21,942 nucleotides of DNA from JADJLQ01 sp034439915. Its GTDB lineage: Bacteria; Bacteroidota; Bacteroidia; Chitinophagales; Saprospiraceae. Position numbers and translations under genes: made by a program. Below the pieces are notes generated by a model that was given only the letters and a program-made list of their open reading frames with translations, did no database searches and was not told the DNA's origin. The stretch is taken from the NCBI GenBank assembly GCA_034439915.1, contig JAWXBI010000025.1, forward strand, positions 1 through 21,942, given 5' to 3'. This document shows, piece after piece, positions 1 to 7,133 of this stretch; position 1 is the stretch's first letter; each line of letters starts with the position of its first letter.

Positions 1-501
1 AAACCAGCTCCAATATTCATTCGTGAAGCCCAGTCCAATGATCTTCCCGCTATCCTGGGGATCATGAATGAAGCCATATTAAACCCCACCGCTATTTAGG
101 AGTACGAAGTGCGTACGCTTTTTTTCATCGAAAATTGGTTTAATAATAAAACTCAGGAAAAAGAACCGGTGATTGTTTGTTATGAAGGTGATCTTATCCT
201 TGGTTATGCTACATTTGGCCGGTTCAGACCGAGAGCAGCCTACCAGTTTAGCGCTGAACATTCCGTCTATGTAAAAACCGGGTCTCACCGACAAGGCATA
301 GGTTCTTTATTGTTAGGTAGGCTCTTTGATCTGGCTCAAAAATAGGGATATCATACCCTGATAGCGGGAATCGATGCCTCCAACCAATCCAGTTATGAAT
401 TTCATCTCAACTTTGGTTTTATCGAAGTGGCCTGGTTTAAGGAAGTGGGATATAAAATTGAACGATGGTTGGATTTGATTTTTATGCAGCGCATGCTTTA
501 A
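1..501 (+). pseudogene. PAT/Bar-type GNAT N-acetyltransferase, broken by two amber stops
   Basis: Frame 1 reads through from the window edge to TAA at 499-501 and matches the phosphinothricin/methionine-sulfone acetyltransferase (PAT/Bar/MnaT) type of GNAT along its whole length. Recognisable segments are IREA..NDLPAI near the start, GYATFGRFRPRAAY, the acetyl-CoA loop HRQGIGSLLL, IAGIDASNQSS and a C-terminal RWLDL.FMQ. Two in-frame TAG codons interrupt it at 97-99, where the family usually has Tyr, and at 343-345, just before the GYHTLIAGID strand. The true start probably lies a few codons outside the window. TAG is a normal stop in tetR, sulP and the carbonic anhydrase gene here, so recoding is unlikely and this is a decaying gene. 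A 78-residue fragment from 109 to 345 could still be translated but would lack the C-terminal third of the fold. Confidence 0.85.
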
Positions 502-890
502 TAATGAATGGAGAGACCCAAAAGCCCCAAAAAGGAACAAATGCTTGGCCTTAAAAATGGTTTTAAACCACATTAATTTATCCCCACATCTATGGGCGTG
601 AAATTCAAATAATGGTTTGTAACCAGTTCAACCAAACCAAAATTTTTATTTTTCTTTGGTCACCCCATACCGCTCTTCATAATGAGGTAAATTCGTTCAA
701 ATTTCGCCCTTGACAAACAAACGAGGGCTTTATTTTGATACTACCTTGATACATGCCAAAGCCGCTGTGGATTTTGCACTTTAATACCTGACGTTTCTGA
801 AACATACCATGGAGGCAAACTGAAAAAAAAGTCGGTACTGGTGTACCAGGTCAGTCTTTAAATTAAAAGATCTTTCTGTTCAATAAACTA
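502..890. other. Intergenic stretch, no supported gene
   Basis: About 390 bases with no convincing coding frame. There is a perfect palindrome TGGTTTTAAACCA at 558-570, a weak GCCCT/AGGGC hairpin followed by a T-rich tract near 706-735, and overlapping small palindromes around a GGTAC..GTACC pair near 833-853. A short open stretch near 710-780 encodes a helix-like peptide but runs into TAA and TGA, and I could not tie it to a family. Confidence 0.5.
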
Positions 891-898
891 TACATTTG
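891..898 (+). promoter_or_regulatory. Bacteroidota -7 promoter box TACATTTG
   Basis: TACATTTG is an exact match to the TAnnTTTG -7 element and lies 27 nt before the ATG at 926. It overlaps the TTG at 896 that could otherwise be read as an upstream start, so that TTG cannot be in the transcript made from this promoter. Confidence 0.6.
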
Positions 899-925
899 CC
901 GCATATTTTTAAAAAGACCTTTACT

Positions 926-1720
926 ATGAAATATCCTCAGTTATTCAAATTCAACCTAGCCATTCTGAGCCTGTTTTTTTTATTACCGCAATTGTTGATG
1001 GCCCAACAATGGGAACAAGTGGGCAAAAAAGGAGATTGGAAAAACACCATCGATGTTGTTGCCCTGACGGGAAATCTATACAGTATTGAAACGGATGGTA
1101 CCTTATTTAGAACCAATAAACAAGGAGTTTATTCCCAATTAGGGGAAAAAGGAGCTTTTAACAATGTTGATATCCTGGTAGCCATGGACAATGAAATCTG
1201 GACCCTGGAAGGTGGCTCCTTATACCGATCCAATAGCACTACTGTAGCCTGGCAACAGGTAGGCAAGGCCGGAGATTGGGAGAATACGGCAGCCATGGTT
1301 GCCCTCAACGGCAAACTCTACAGCATTGCAACGGATGGGACCCTGTATGAAACATCAAAAGATGGTTCCTGGCAACAAATAGGAAATAATGGAGAGTTTT
1401 CCGATGCGGCCATGCTGGAAGCGATGGATGGTCATCTTTGGACAGTCGAACAAGGCACGCTGTATAAAACCAATATGAAATCGCTTAAGTGGGAACAAGT
1501 AGGCAATGAAGGAGATTGGGAAAATACAATAGCTATGGTGGCCGACCGCGGCTTTATCTGGAGCGTAGAAAAGGATGGTACGCTGTTCAAAACCGATAAA
1601 GCAGGAAATTTTGAGCAAGTGGGTCCGCGAGGAATACTGAGTGATGTGACCCTGATTGTCGCATTGGACAATACCTTATATGTAGTTGAAAACGGTACAT
1701 TGTATCGCACCAAAGGGTAA
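926..1720 (+). CDS. Secreted six-repeat beta-propeller (tectonin-like) protein
   Basis: The protein has 264 residues from the ATG at 926. It starts with a signal peptide: a Lys-bearing N-terminus, a hydrophobic stretch rich in Leu and Phe, and likely cleavage after L-M-A before Q-Q-W. The rest is six repeats of about 40 residues with the pattern W.QVG..GDW.NT...VAL.G.LYS...DGTLY.T, like tectonin/lectin-type beta-propeller blades. Repeats 1, 3 and 5 carry GDW.NT, while repeats 2, 4 and 6 carry shorter G.F/L..D versions, so the protein looks like three copies of an 80-residue two-blade unit. No enzymatic motif is visible; a binding role outside the cell, for example glycan or surface recognition, is inference. 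ATG 926 was preferred over TTG 896 because the latter lies in the promoter and would lengthen the N-terminus ahead of the signal peptide. Confidence 0.8.
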   Translation: MKYPQLFKFNLAILSLFFLLPQLLMAQQWEQVGKKGDWKNTIDVVALTGNLYSIETDGTLFRTNKQGVYSQLGEKGAFNNVDILVAMDNEIWTLEGGSLYRSNSTTVAWQQVGKAGDWENTAAMVALNGKLYSIATDGTLYETSKDGSWQQIGNNGEFSDAAMLEAMDGHLWTVEQGTLYKTNMKSLKWEQVGNEGDWENTIAMVADRGFIWSVEKDGTLFKTDKAGNFEQVGPRGILSDVTLIVALDNTLYVVENGTLYRTKG

Positions 1721-2013
1721 CGGCCCTTAAAGCCCTTCCGTTTAATTCAATAGCAAAGCCTGCAGGATGGGACTTCAATCCCGATTCCGGTTTTATTAGT
1801 TTATATCCATTTTTCCTTTTCAGGTTTTCCAACATGGTTGATACGGTTATAAGCTACGATGTAAAATTTTAAGTTGTTGAGTTTTGCTTTAACTAAATCG
1901 AGTAGGTGTGAATCATGTAAATCTTTTTTATGATCGTGTAAGATGAAACCTTAGTGCATCACTCATCTTTGTTTTTCGTGAAAAACATTATTTGATTTAT
2001 TAAATAAACAAAC
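1721..2013. promoter_or_regulatory. Leader region of the disordered-protein gene
   Basis: There is no gene here. CATCTTTG at 1964-1971 matches the -7 consensus except for its first base. It abuts a palindrome GTTTTTC-GT-GAAAAAC at 1971-1986 that would sit at the transcript start, as an operator or a 5' hairpin. The ATG at 2014 follows an A-rich leader without a Shine-Dalgarno sequence. Confidence 0.4.
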
Positions 2014-2538
2014 ATGGAAAACAATCGTAAAGATCAAAAACCAGAAGCGGAAAACTCAAACCTAAAACAGCATCCAGGCACTCAGCCTCGAGGGCTCGGC
2101 AATCCGGAATCCAATCAATTTAAGAAACCAACCAATTCCGGGGATCTCCGAAAGGATCCTATGAATAAACCTAATCAATCGGATGGACGGAAAGCCCCTG
2201 GTGATCAATCTACCCCCGAATCCTATAACCCTAAACACCAAACTCCGGAACACCTGAACAATCAAAAATCGAATATGGACCAGGTTACCAATAAGGACTC
2301 CAATTTATCCGGATCGAGGGATCCCGAAAAACAAAATAATACTACCCCATCGGGTACAGATAATCCATACACCCATAAGCAGCAAAAAAACCCGGTAGAT
2401 GGGTCGGTATTGGTAGAAGATGAAGATCAGCATGAAGCGATCATATCAGATGATATGGAATCACCATCCGAGGAAGATATAAATACCGACCAAAAACCTA
2501 ACGGAGGCCAGGTGAACCCAGAAATCACCCGACGTTAA
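2014..2538 (+). CDS. Disordered Asn/Gln/Pro/Lys-rich hydrophilic protein
   Basis: This 174-residue protein has no signal peptide, no membrane segment and almost no hydrophobic clusters. Residues 1-125 are dominated by Asn, Gln, Pro, Lys, Ser, Gly and Asp with recurring N-P-, Q-P- and K-P- pairs; residues 126-165 are acidic (VEDEDQHEAIISDDMESPSEED). The composition resembles hydrophilin or desiccation/osmotic-stress proteins. It comes just before a DUF892 and a DUF1328 gene, two families often linked to stress. It has its own promoter-like leader and a strong terminator, so it is probably monocistronic. I recognise no named family; a protective or chaperone-like role is inference. The clean ATG and A-rich leader support it as a real gene. 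Confidence 0.7.
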   Translation: MENNRKDQKPEAENSNLKQHPGTQPRGLGNPESNQFKKPTNSGDLRKDPMNKPNQSDGRKAPGDQSTPESYNPKHQTPEHLNNQKSNMDQVTNKDSNLSGSRDPEKQNNTTPSGTDNPYTHKQQKNPVDGSVLVEDEDQHEAIISDDMESPSEEDINTDQKPNGGQVNPEITRR

Positions 2539-2564
2539 GGCATCCATTAAAAAATGTCTATAAC

Positions 2565-2625
2565 ACTATATAGTCAGGGTATTGATTTTTTAAAAAAATC
2601 CTTACCCTGATCGATATAGTTTTTA
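2565..2625 (+). terminator. Strong rho-independent terminator (long hairpin)
   Basis: ACTATAT (2565-2571) and TCAGGGTA (2574-2581) pair with TACCCTGA (2603-2610) and ATATAGT (2614-2620), with small internal bulges and an additional self-complementary T/A run in the loop. TTTTT follows at once. It ends the disordered-protein transcript before the next ATG at 2649. Confidence 0.8.
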
Positions 2626-2648
2626 TAAACTCTATTAATTTCTAATAA

Positions 2649-3221
2649 ATGAAACTTCAAATCAGCAATAAAAACAAAAAGTCGACGAATGGTATCCCTC
2701 TAAAACAGGGTATAGCGGCTTCCCAACTCACCACCTTATTGGAGGATGGTTTAAAAGATATGTATTGGGCAGAAAAAGCTTTAACCAAGGCTATTCCCAA
2801 AATGATTAAAAACGCGAGTTCAGAAGAGTTAATTGATGTATTGGAAAACCACCTCGACGAAACCAGAAATCAAATAGGCCGAATGGAGCAGGTTTTTGAA
2901 ATAATAGGCAAAAAAGCGGTTGGTAAAAAATGCGAAGCTATGGAAGGCCTGATCAAAGAAGGAGAGGGGATCATGGAAGATTGCGAAGACGGGCCCATGA
3001 TGGATGCAGGAATTATAGCAGCCAGCCAAAAAATAGAACACTATGAAATCGCTTCTTATGGTACGCTCCGCCAATTTGCCTCTACACTTGGCTTCAGCAA
3101 AGCAGCCAAACTCCTCGAGGCTACTTTAAAAGAAGAAAAATCAGCTGATGAATCGTTATCAGAAGTAGCTACAAGTACCATAAATATACAAGCTGCTGCT
3201 GAAGTCGCGAACAAAAAGTAA
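2649..3221 (+). CDS. YciE/YciF-like ferritin-like protein (DUF892)
   Basis: The 190-residue protein matches the DUF892 (YciE/YciF) family, a ferritin-like four-helix bundle. After a basic 25-residue tail, helix 1 carries LEDGLKDMYWAEKAL; helix 2 carries ENHLDETRNQIGRMEQVFE; helix 3 carries AGIIAASQKIEHYEIASYGTL; helix 4 has ..LLEATLKEEKSADESL. The Glu and His residues of DMYWAE, HLDET, KIEHYE and LKEEK are the expected metal-ligand positions of the bundle. E. coli YciE/YciF are induced by osmotic and general stress; the biochemical role is not settled. The Lys-rich N-terminal tail and Ala-rich C-terminal tail lie outside the domain. It is flanked by terminators on both sides, so it is probably transcribed alone. 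Confidence 0.88.
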   Translation: MKLQISNKNKKSTNGIPLKQGIAASQLTTLLEDGLKDMYWAEKALTKAIPKMIKNASSEELIDVLENHLDETRNQIGRMEQVFEIIGKKAVGKKCEAMEGLIKEGEGIMEDCEDGPMMDAGIIAASQKIEHYEIASYGTLRQFASTLGFSKAAKLLEATLKEEKSADESLSEVATSTINIQAAAEVANKK

Positions 3222-3242
3222 AGTTTTCACCATATATCGCTG

Positions 3243-3277
3243 AGTGCAGCTATTCTTATTCGTGGCTGCACTTTTTA
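3243..3277 (+). terminator. Rho-independent terminator after the DUF892 gene
   Basis: AGTGCAGC (3243-3250) pairs perfectly with GCTGCACT (3265-3272) across a 14-nt loop and is followed by a T run. Confidence 0.85.
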
Positions 3278-3327
3278 TCTCCAAAGCGGATAAAAACAAT
3301 CATTCCTTTTCCTAAAAAATAATTGTT

Positions 3328-3498
3328 ATGTTAAAATGGTCGGCAATATTTTTAGTCATCGCTTTGATAGCGGCACTATTTGGCTTTTCAGGATTGGCTA
3401 CCGGTGCAGCATCCATTGCTAAAGTTTTATTCTTTATATTTCTGGTGCTCGTCTTATTGACGGCTATTCTGGGAGTTACTATTTTTAAGAAAAGGTAA
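3328..3498 (+). CDS. DUF1328 (YtjA-like) small membrane protein
   Basis: This 56-residue protein is MLKW followed by two hydrophobic segments (about residues 5-20 and 31-53) and a basic end, FKKR. The M-L-.-W start, the A-L-F-G-F-S-G turn, the G-A-A-.-I-A-K-.-L-F-.-I-F-L-V-L segment and the 50-60 residue length are diagnostic of DUF1328/YtjA. The function is unknown; these proteins are predicted inner-membrane proteins often found near other stress genes, as here beside a DUF892 gene. The ATG follows an A/T-rich leader after the upstream terminator, and a hairpin follows its stop within 11 nt. Confidence 0.88.
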   Translation: MLKWSAIFLVIALIAALFGFSGLATGAASIAKVLFFIFLVLVLLTAILGVTIFKKR

Positions 3499-3508
3499 TA
3501 TAATATCC

Positions 3509-3531
3509 TTCCAACGATTGTTGGAATCTTT
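3509..3531 (+). terminator. Hairpin after the DUF1328 gene
   Basis: TTCCAAC (3509-3515), loop GATT, GTTGGAA (3520-3526) form a perfect 7-bp stem followed by TCTTT. The short T tract makes it moderate as a terminator. Confidence 0.55.
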
Positions 3532-3540
3532 ATAAATCTG

Positions 3541-3600
3541 GCTGAATAGGTTTAGATCGCTTTAATTAAATTTTAAGTTGTTGGCCTATTCAGCTTTTTT
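3541..3600 (+). terminator. Second hairpin terminator
   Basis: GCTGAATAGG (3541-3550) pairs perfectly with CCTATTCAGC (3585-3594) across a 34-nt loop and is followed by TTTTTT. It closes the stress-gene group ahead of the degraded region. Confidence 0.7.
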
Positions 3601-3615
3601 CGTTTGGTTCGTAGC

Positions 3616-3733
3616 GGCGATTTCACATACCGCATCGGTTACTCGTAAGAGGATGGGTTTAATCAAAATCGCTAATCCCTTTGGTAAAACTCATGAAATC
3701 AGCATAAACTACGCCTGGGATACCAGACGTTAA
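3616..3733 (+). pseudogene. Possible outer-membrane protein C-terminal relic (PorP/SprF-like)
   Basis: One frame from 3616 gives GDFTYRIGYS, then TAA at 3646-3648. A second frame further on gives KTHEISINYAWDTRR ending in TAA at 3731-3733. The pair resembles the last strands of PorP/SprF-type membrane proteins, where a Y-R-.-G-Y-S-Y-D strand is followed by a short loop and .-H-E-I-S-.-.-Y. The frame changes within about 40 nt and nothing homologous precedes it, so it is at best a 3' relic left by a deletion. The assignment rests on short motifs only. Confidence 0.35.
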
Positions 3734-3754
3734 ATGGGCTGACTATAAATTCAT

Positions 3755-4655
3755 TCATTCCAGATCTCCAATCAACCTGACTTTATATCCCCTTTCCTCC
3801 AGATACTTTTTTACCGGGCTGATAGGCATATATCCATAAAACACCACCATTTTTTCCGCCGTTGACGCTTTTGCTGCCTGAATGATTCGTTCAGCGGTAG
3901 ATTCGTTGCGATAATACCAAACCCGGGTATAGTCTGAGTATGCAGAAAGGTTTACGTAGTCTAAGAAATGAGCTTGCCCATAATCCGAAGCCTGAAGCCA
4001 TTGCGTAGAATTTACAAATGACAATGCCTGGCAGTTTTTAAAGTTTCTTCTGTTCAGATTCCACAAAATTTTTCCAAAATCGGTCAAACCTGCTCATCGC
4101 TTCAGTTCCTTTCAATGCAATGGAAAATTTTACATAAGCCTCGCTTTGGGCGGTATAGGTGATTCTATTATCTGTGGGATAAAACAAATATTTAATACCC
4201 AGAGCATACGCCAATGGTAAACCAAGTTAAAAAATTCATTCTCCTTTTTGAATCTAATGGTCCTTTGGTACCTTATCCACATCGCTTTACCCCAATCAGA
4301 ATTGGTCTCCAGTTGAGCCAAATACTTTTCCTGATTTTGATGAATCAGGTAGGTTTAATATTCCCGGTAGGTTTGATATTCCCGGATGCCAAGATCCAGG
4401 CCCAGGTGATAATACTTCCATAGATTCAATCTTGACTCCGGATGTTCGATATTACTTAATAACTGCTGGTAATGAAGGATGCTGTCCAAGACTTTTATTT
4501 CTTTTCCTTCCCAGGCTTATACCAGGAAGTCCCATACCGGGTCATAACCCTCACCAATACTTGATACAGGCTGGCGCTATCCAAAGGAATGACTTCCTCC
4601 ACCGCAATCTGATCGGGACTATACCGTAAAGTTTTTTGATATGTTGTTTTTCAGT
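3755..4655 (-). pseudogene. DUF5694/TraB-like protein gene, degraded by frameshifts and stops
   Basis: The minus strand holds one decayed gene spread over several frames. In order from its 5' side: RYSPDQIAVEEV near 4600; a helical region with NLWKYYHLGLDLGIREYQTY around 4400; EKYLAQLETNSDWGKAMW near 4300; YALGIKYLFYPTDNR near 4180; and an open C-terminal frame of 110 residues (4087-3755) with WYYRNESTAERIIQ and EKMVVFYGYMPISPVKKYLEERGY. The order P-.-.-I-A-V-E, then a N-E-.-.-.-L-.-.-.-L-A-.-.-L-G motif, then R-N-.-.-.-.-.-I and a final V-V-.-G-.-.-.-.-.-.-.-.-L segment fits DUF5694/TraB-like proteins. At least two frame changes, two internal stops and an 18-bp tandem duplication show it is dead. 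The family name is less certain than its pseudogene status. Confidence 0.6.
4348..4383. repeat. 18-bp tandem duplication in the DUF5694-like pseudogene
   Basis: GGTAGGTTTAATATTCCC (4348-4365) is followed directly by GGTAGGTTTGATATTCCC (4366-4383), one mismatch. It duplicates six codons of the minus-strand frame, and one copy carries an in-frame stop. Confidence 0.8.
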
Positions 4656-5166
4656 TACAGGCCAGACTGTCTGGAATATGATGGAAAACACCAACTATAT
4701 ATAATAAAAATTCAGTAGGCGTCAGGACTGAAATGAATAGGAAAAGAATGCCGAAAATAATCGGCCGGACGATTAAATGAGATAGCATTAGATACCGATG
4801 GTTTTATTCAAAGACACTTTACCCCAGCCGGAGTTGCATATCGTACCAGTCCCCTTGGCTTTGGATCTTCATTAAAGTAAGTCCTCATGCATTTAGACGC
4901 TCAAATATCTTTGTTTTTCAAAGTCATTCCATGGTTAGTTCGAGATATAAAACAGGAGATAAGAAATTGATTTTCAATGACCTGTTTTATTCTTCCAGGC
5001 CCCATTATTCAATTACAAACAATTACAAACATTTATAAACAGCTATAAGCGCAAGTAATTGATTATTCACCGGCTGTGATTTGTCCCCGACTACATCTTT
5101 GTTTTGTCGGTGGAAATAACGGCCGGCATAAAACAAATCATTTTTTAAACAATTAAATTTTTAATC
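4656..5166. other. Gene-poor region and ssb leader
   Basis: No supported gene. TATCTTTG at 4906-4913 is an exact -7 box with no ORF behind it; it is followed by CTTTG-TTTTT-CAAAG and a 10-bp hairpin at 4947-4990. Direct copies of CAATTACAAA lie near 5010-5030. Close to ssb there is a CCGAC/GTCGG hairpin around CATCTTTG (5094-5101), a one-mismatch -7 box that probably drives ssb. Confidence 0.45.
4947..4990. terminator. 10-bp hairpin, possible terminator or leader structure
   Basis: ATAAAACAGG (4947-4956) pairs perfectly with CCTGTTTTAT (4981-4990), followed by TCTTCC. There is no long T run, so termination is uncertain. Confidence 0.4.
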
Positions 5167-5523
5167 ATGTCAAACGCAACGAACAAAGTCCAATTATTGG
5201 GTCACCTGGGAAAGGAACCGATGGTAAAACAATTTGAAAGTGGATCCAAAATGGCCACCTTTATCCTGGCCACAAATGAATCGTACACTAACAGTGTCGG
5301 AAAAAAAATTGAAAACACCCAATGGCACAAACTGGTCGCCTGGGGTACTGTAGCCGGACAGGTGGAACGCCTGCTCACCAAAGGGAGCAAAATCTCCGCA
5401 GAAGGTAAACTCAGCCATCGGCATTACGAAGCCAAAGACGGGGTCAAAAAATATGTAACCGAAATCGTGCTCAACGAATTTGAGTTGATCAAATCCGAAA
5501 AAGCAGAAGCAGCTAATGCCTGA
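5167..5523 (+). CDS. ssb: Single-stranded DNA-binding protein, first tandem copy
   Basis: The 118-residue protein is a single OB fold of the bacterial SSB family: N-K-V-Q-L-L-G-H-L-G-K-E-P at the N-terminus, MATFILATNESY, the conserved TQWHKLVAWGTVA strand and KGSKISAEGKLSHRHYEAKDG. It would bind ssDNA as an oligomer in replication, repair and recombination. It stops right after the OB fold (..FELIKSEKAEAANA) and has no Gly/Gln linker and no acidic D-D-.-P-F tip, the part of classical SSB that recruits partner proteins. Such short tail-less SSBs are common in Bacteroidota. A closely related copy starts 53 nt downstream, and recA follows. Confidence 0.92.
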   Translation: MSNATNKVQLLGHLGKEPMVKQFESGSKMATFILATNESYTNSVGKKIENTQWHKLVAWGTVAGQVERLLTKGSKISAEGKLSHRHYEAKDGVKKYVTEIVLNEFELIKSEKAEAANA

Positions 5524-5575
5524 CCGCATAAACAATATCAATAACAAATTCTTTTAAATCATAAAAACAATTATC

Positions 5576-5932
5576 ATGTCCAACGTAACAAACAAAGTCC
5601 AATTGACTGGTCACCTGGGAAAGGAACCGATGGTAAAACAATTTGAAAGTGGATCCAAAATGGCCACCTTTACCCTGGCGACCAACGAATCCTACACCAC
5701 CAGCTCCGGTAAAACAATAGAAAATACCCAATGGCACAAATTAGTAGCCTGGGGAGAAGTAGCAGTTCAAGTCGAACGTATGCTCACCAAAGGAAGTAAA
5801 ATAGCAGCCGAGGGCAAACTCAGTCACCGGCAATACGAAGCCAAGGATGGTACTAAAAAATATACTACCGAAATTATCCTCAATGATTTTGAGGTGATAA
5901 AAACAGATAAAGCCGAACTTTTACGCACCTGA
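5576..5932 (+). CDS. ssb: Single-stranded DNA-binding protein, second tandem copy
   Basis: This 118-residue paralogue of the preceding gene is about four fifths identical in protein sequence, again a lone OB fold with TQWHKLVAWGEVA and KGSKIAAEGKLSHRQYEAKDG. It too lacks an acidic C-terminal tip, ending in FEVIKTDKAELLRT. The extreme C-terminus differs most from copy one. Bases 5609-5672 are identical to 5200-5263 in copy one, while flanking codons differ at synonymous positions. Leader sequences before both ATGs are also similar (A/T-rich with ..ATCATGTC), so the duplication unit may have included the leader. It lies 142 nt before recA with the recA promoter box between them. Confidence 0.92.
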   Translation: MSNVTNKVQLTGHLGKEPMVKQFESGSKMATFTLATNESYTTSSGKTIENTQWHKLVAWGEVAVQVERMLTKGSKIAAEGKLSHRQYEAKDGTKKYTTEIILNDFEVIKTDKAELLRT

Positions 5933-6027
5933 AATGTCGGGTGGATCCTCCTGAGATGAAAGCCGGAAAAATCGTCAAATTCCGACGAATTTTGCCACCT
6001 GCTGCAGGAAAATCCTCTACAATACAT

Positions 6028-6035
6028 TACATTTG
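6028..6035 (+). promoter_or_regulatory. recA -7 promoter box TACATTTG
   Basis: An exact TAnnTTTG match 39 nt before the recA start, so recA can be transcribed independently of ssb. I saw no clear LexA-type palindrome in this short leader. Confidence 0.55.
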
Positions 6036-6074
6036 TACGTAATACTTTAACAAAAAATCTTTAAAAAGCTGATA

Positions 6075-7115
6075 ATGAGTAGCGAACGCGATTCAAAACT
6101 AAAAGCCCTACAACTCACGGTAGATAAACTGGAAAAGACCTATGGCAAAGGTACCATCATGAAACTTGGAGATAAACAAGTGGACGATGTGGAAGTGATT
6201 TCTTCCGGATCCCTTGGTCTGGATATAGCTCTTGGCATCGGAGGTTTTCCCAAAGGAAGAATAGTAGAGATCTACGGCCCTGAATCCTCGGGCAAAACTA
6301 CCCTGGCTATTCATGCTATAGCTGAGGCGCAAAAAAAAGGTGGTTTGGCCGCTTTTATTGATGCGGAGCATGCCTTTGACCGAAATTATGCAGAAGCCCT
6401 GGGGGTAGATACGGAAAACCTGTTGATCTCACAACCCGATAATGGAGAACAAGCCCTTGAAATAGCTGAAAACCTGATCCGGTCGGGTGCCATAGATATC
6501 ATTGTTATTGATTCTGTAGCAGCCCTGGTACCCCGGAGTGAAATCGAAGGTGAAATGGGAGATAGCAAAATGGGCCTGCAAGCCAGATTGATGTCCCAAG
6601 CTATGCGTAAACTTACCGGCTCCATCGGACGCACCGGGTGTTGTTGTGTATTCATCAATCAACTCCGGGAAAAAATAGGGGTGATGTTTGGAAACCCGGA
6701 AACCACAACGGGGGGTAATGCCTTAAAATTTTATGCCTCCATACGCCTGGATATCCGACGACAAGGCTCACCCATCAAAGACAAAGATGGCAATATGATA
6801 GGTAATACCGTCAAAGTCAAAGTGGTAAAAAACAAAGTAGCACCCCCTTTCCGTATTGCCAATTTTGATATTATGTTTGGCGAGGGCATATCTAAAAACG
6901 GAGAAATTGTAGACCTGGGCGTGGATTTGGAGATTATTCAAAAAAGCGGCTCGTGGTTTAGTTACGGTGGTTCCAAAATTGCCCAGGGCCGGGAAGCGGC
7001 CAAACAATTTATGGCAGATAATCCTGAGGTAGCAGATGAAATAGAAGCTAAAATCAGGGAAAAAGTAGCCGCCGGAGCTGCTATTTCCAAAGTAGCCGTA
7101 ACCGGGGAAGAATAA
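6075..7115 (+). CDS. recA: Recombinase RecA
   Basis: This 346-residue RecA is full length. It catalyses ATP-dependent homologous pairing and strand exchange and, in species with LexA, serves as its co-protease. Visible motifs are the Walker A GPESSGKTT at residues 68-76, the conserved AFIDAEHAFD stretch, IIVIDSVAALVPRSEIEGEMGD (Walker B and L1), FINQLREKIGVMFGNPETTTGGNALKFY (L2 region) and SIRLDIRR. Three consecutive Cys precede V-F-I-N-Q, a variable position in the family. The C-terminal domain is short, ending in ..AISKVAVTGEE. The start M-S-S-E-R-D is favoured by the -7 box 39 nt upstream and an A-rich leader. The tandem ssb genes upstream and the terminator downstream make it a one-gene unit or the end of an ssb-ssb-recA run. 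Confidence 0.97.
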   Translation: MSSERDSKLKALQLTVDKLEKTYGKGTIMKLGDKQVDDVEVISSGSLGLDIALGIGGFPKGRIVEIYGPESSGKTTLAIHAIAEAQKKGGLAAFIDAEHAFDRNYAEALGVDTENLLISQPDNGEQALEIAENLIRSGAIDIIVIDSVAALVPRSEIEGEMGDSKMGLQARLMSQAMRKLTGSIGRTGCCCVFINQLREKIGVMFGNPETTTGGNALKFYASIRLDIRRQGSPIKDKDGNMIGNTVKVKVVKNKVAPPFRIANFDIMFGEGISKNGEIVDLGVDLEIIQKSGSWFSYGGSKIAQGREAAKQFMADNPEVADEIEAKIREKVAAGAAISKVAVTGEE

Positions 7116-7133
7116 TTGAAATGAAGATCGGAT

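Noticed and set aside
1..501. Reassignment of TAG to an amino acid, suggested by the two TAGs in the acetyltransferase
   Set aside because: The tetR, sulP and carbonic anhydrase genes end cleanly with TAG at family-typical C-termini, so TAG is a stop in this genome.
4214..4629. Two plus-strand open frames of 65-69 codons
   Set aside because: They are antisense to the better-supported minus-strand pseudogene and have no family resemblance.
4808..4888. Minus-strand 26-codon ORF starting M-R-T-Y-F-N-E-D
   Set aside because: Too short, no promoter box upstream on that strand and no recognisable motif.
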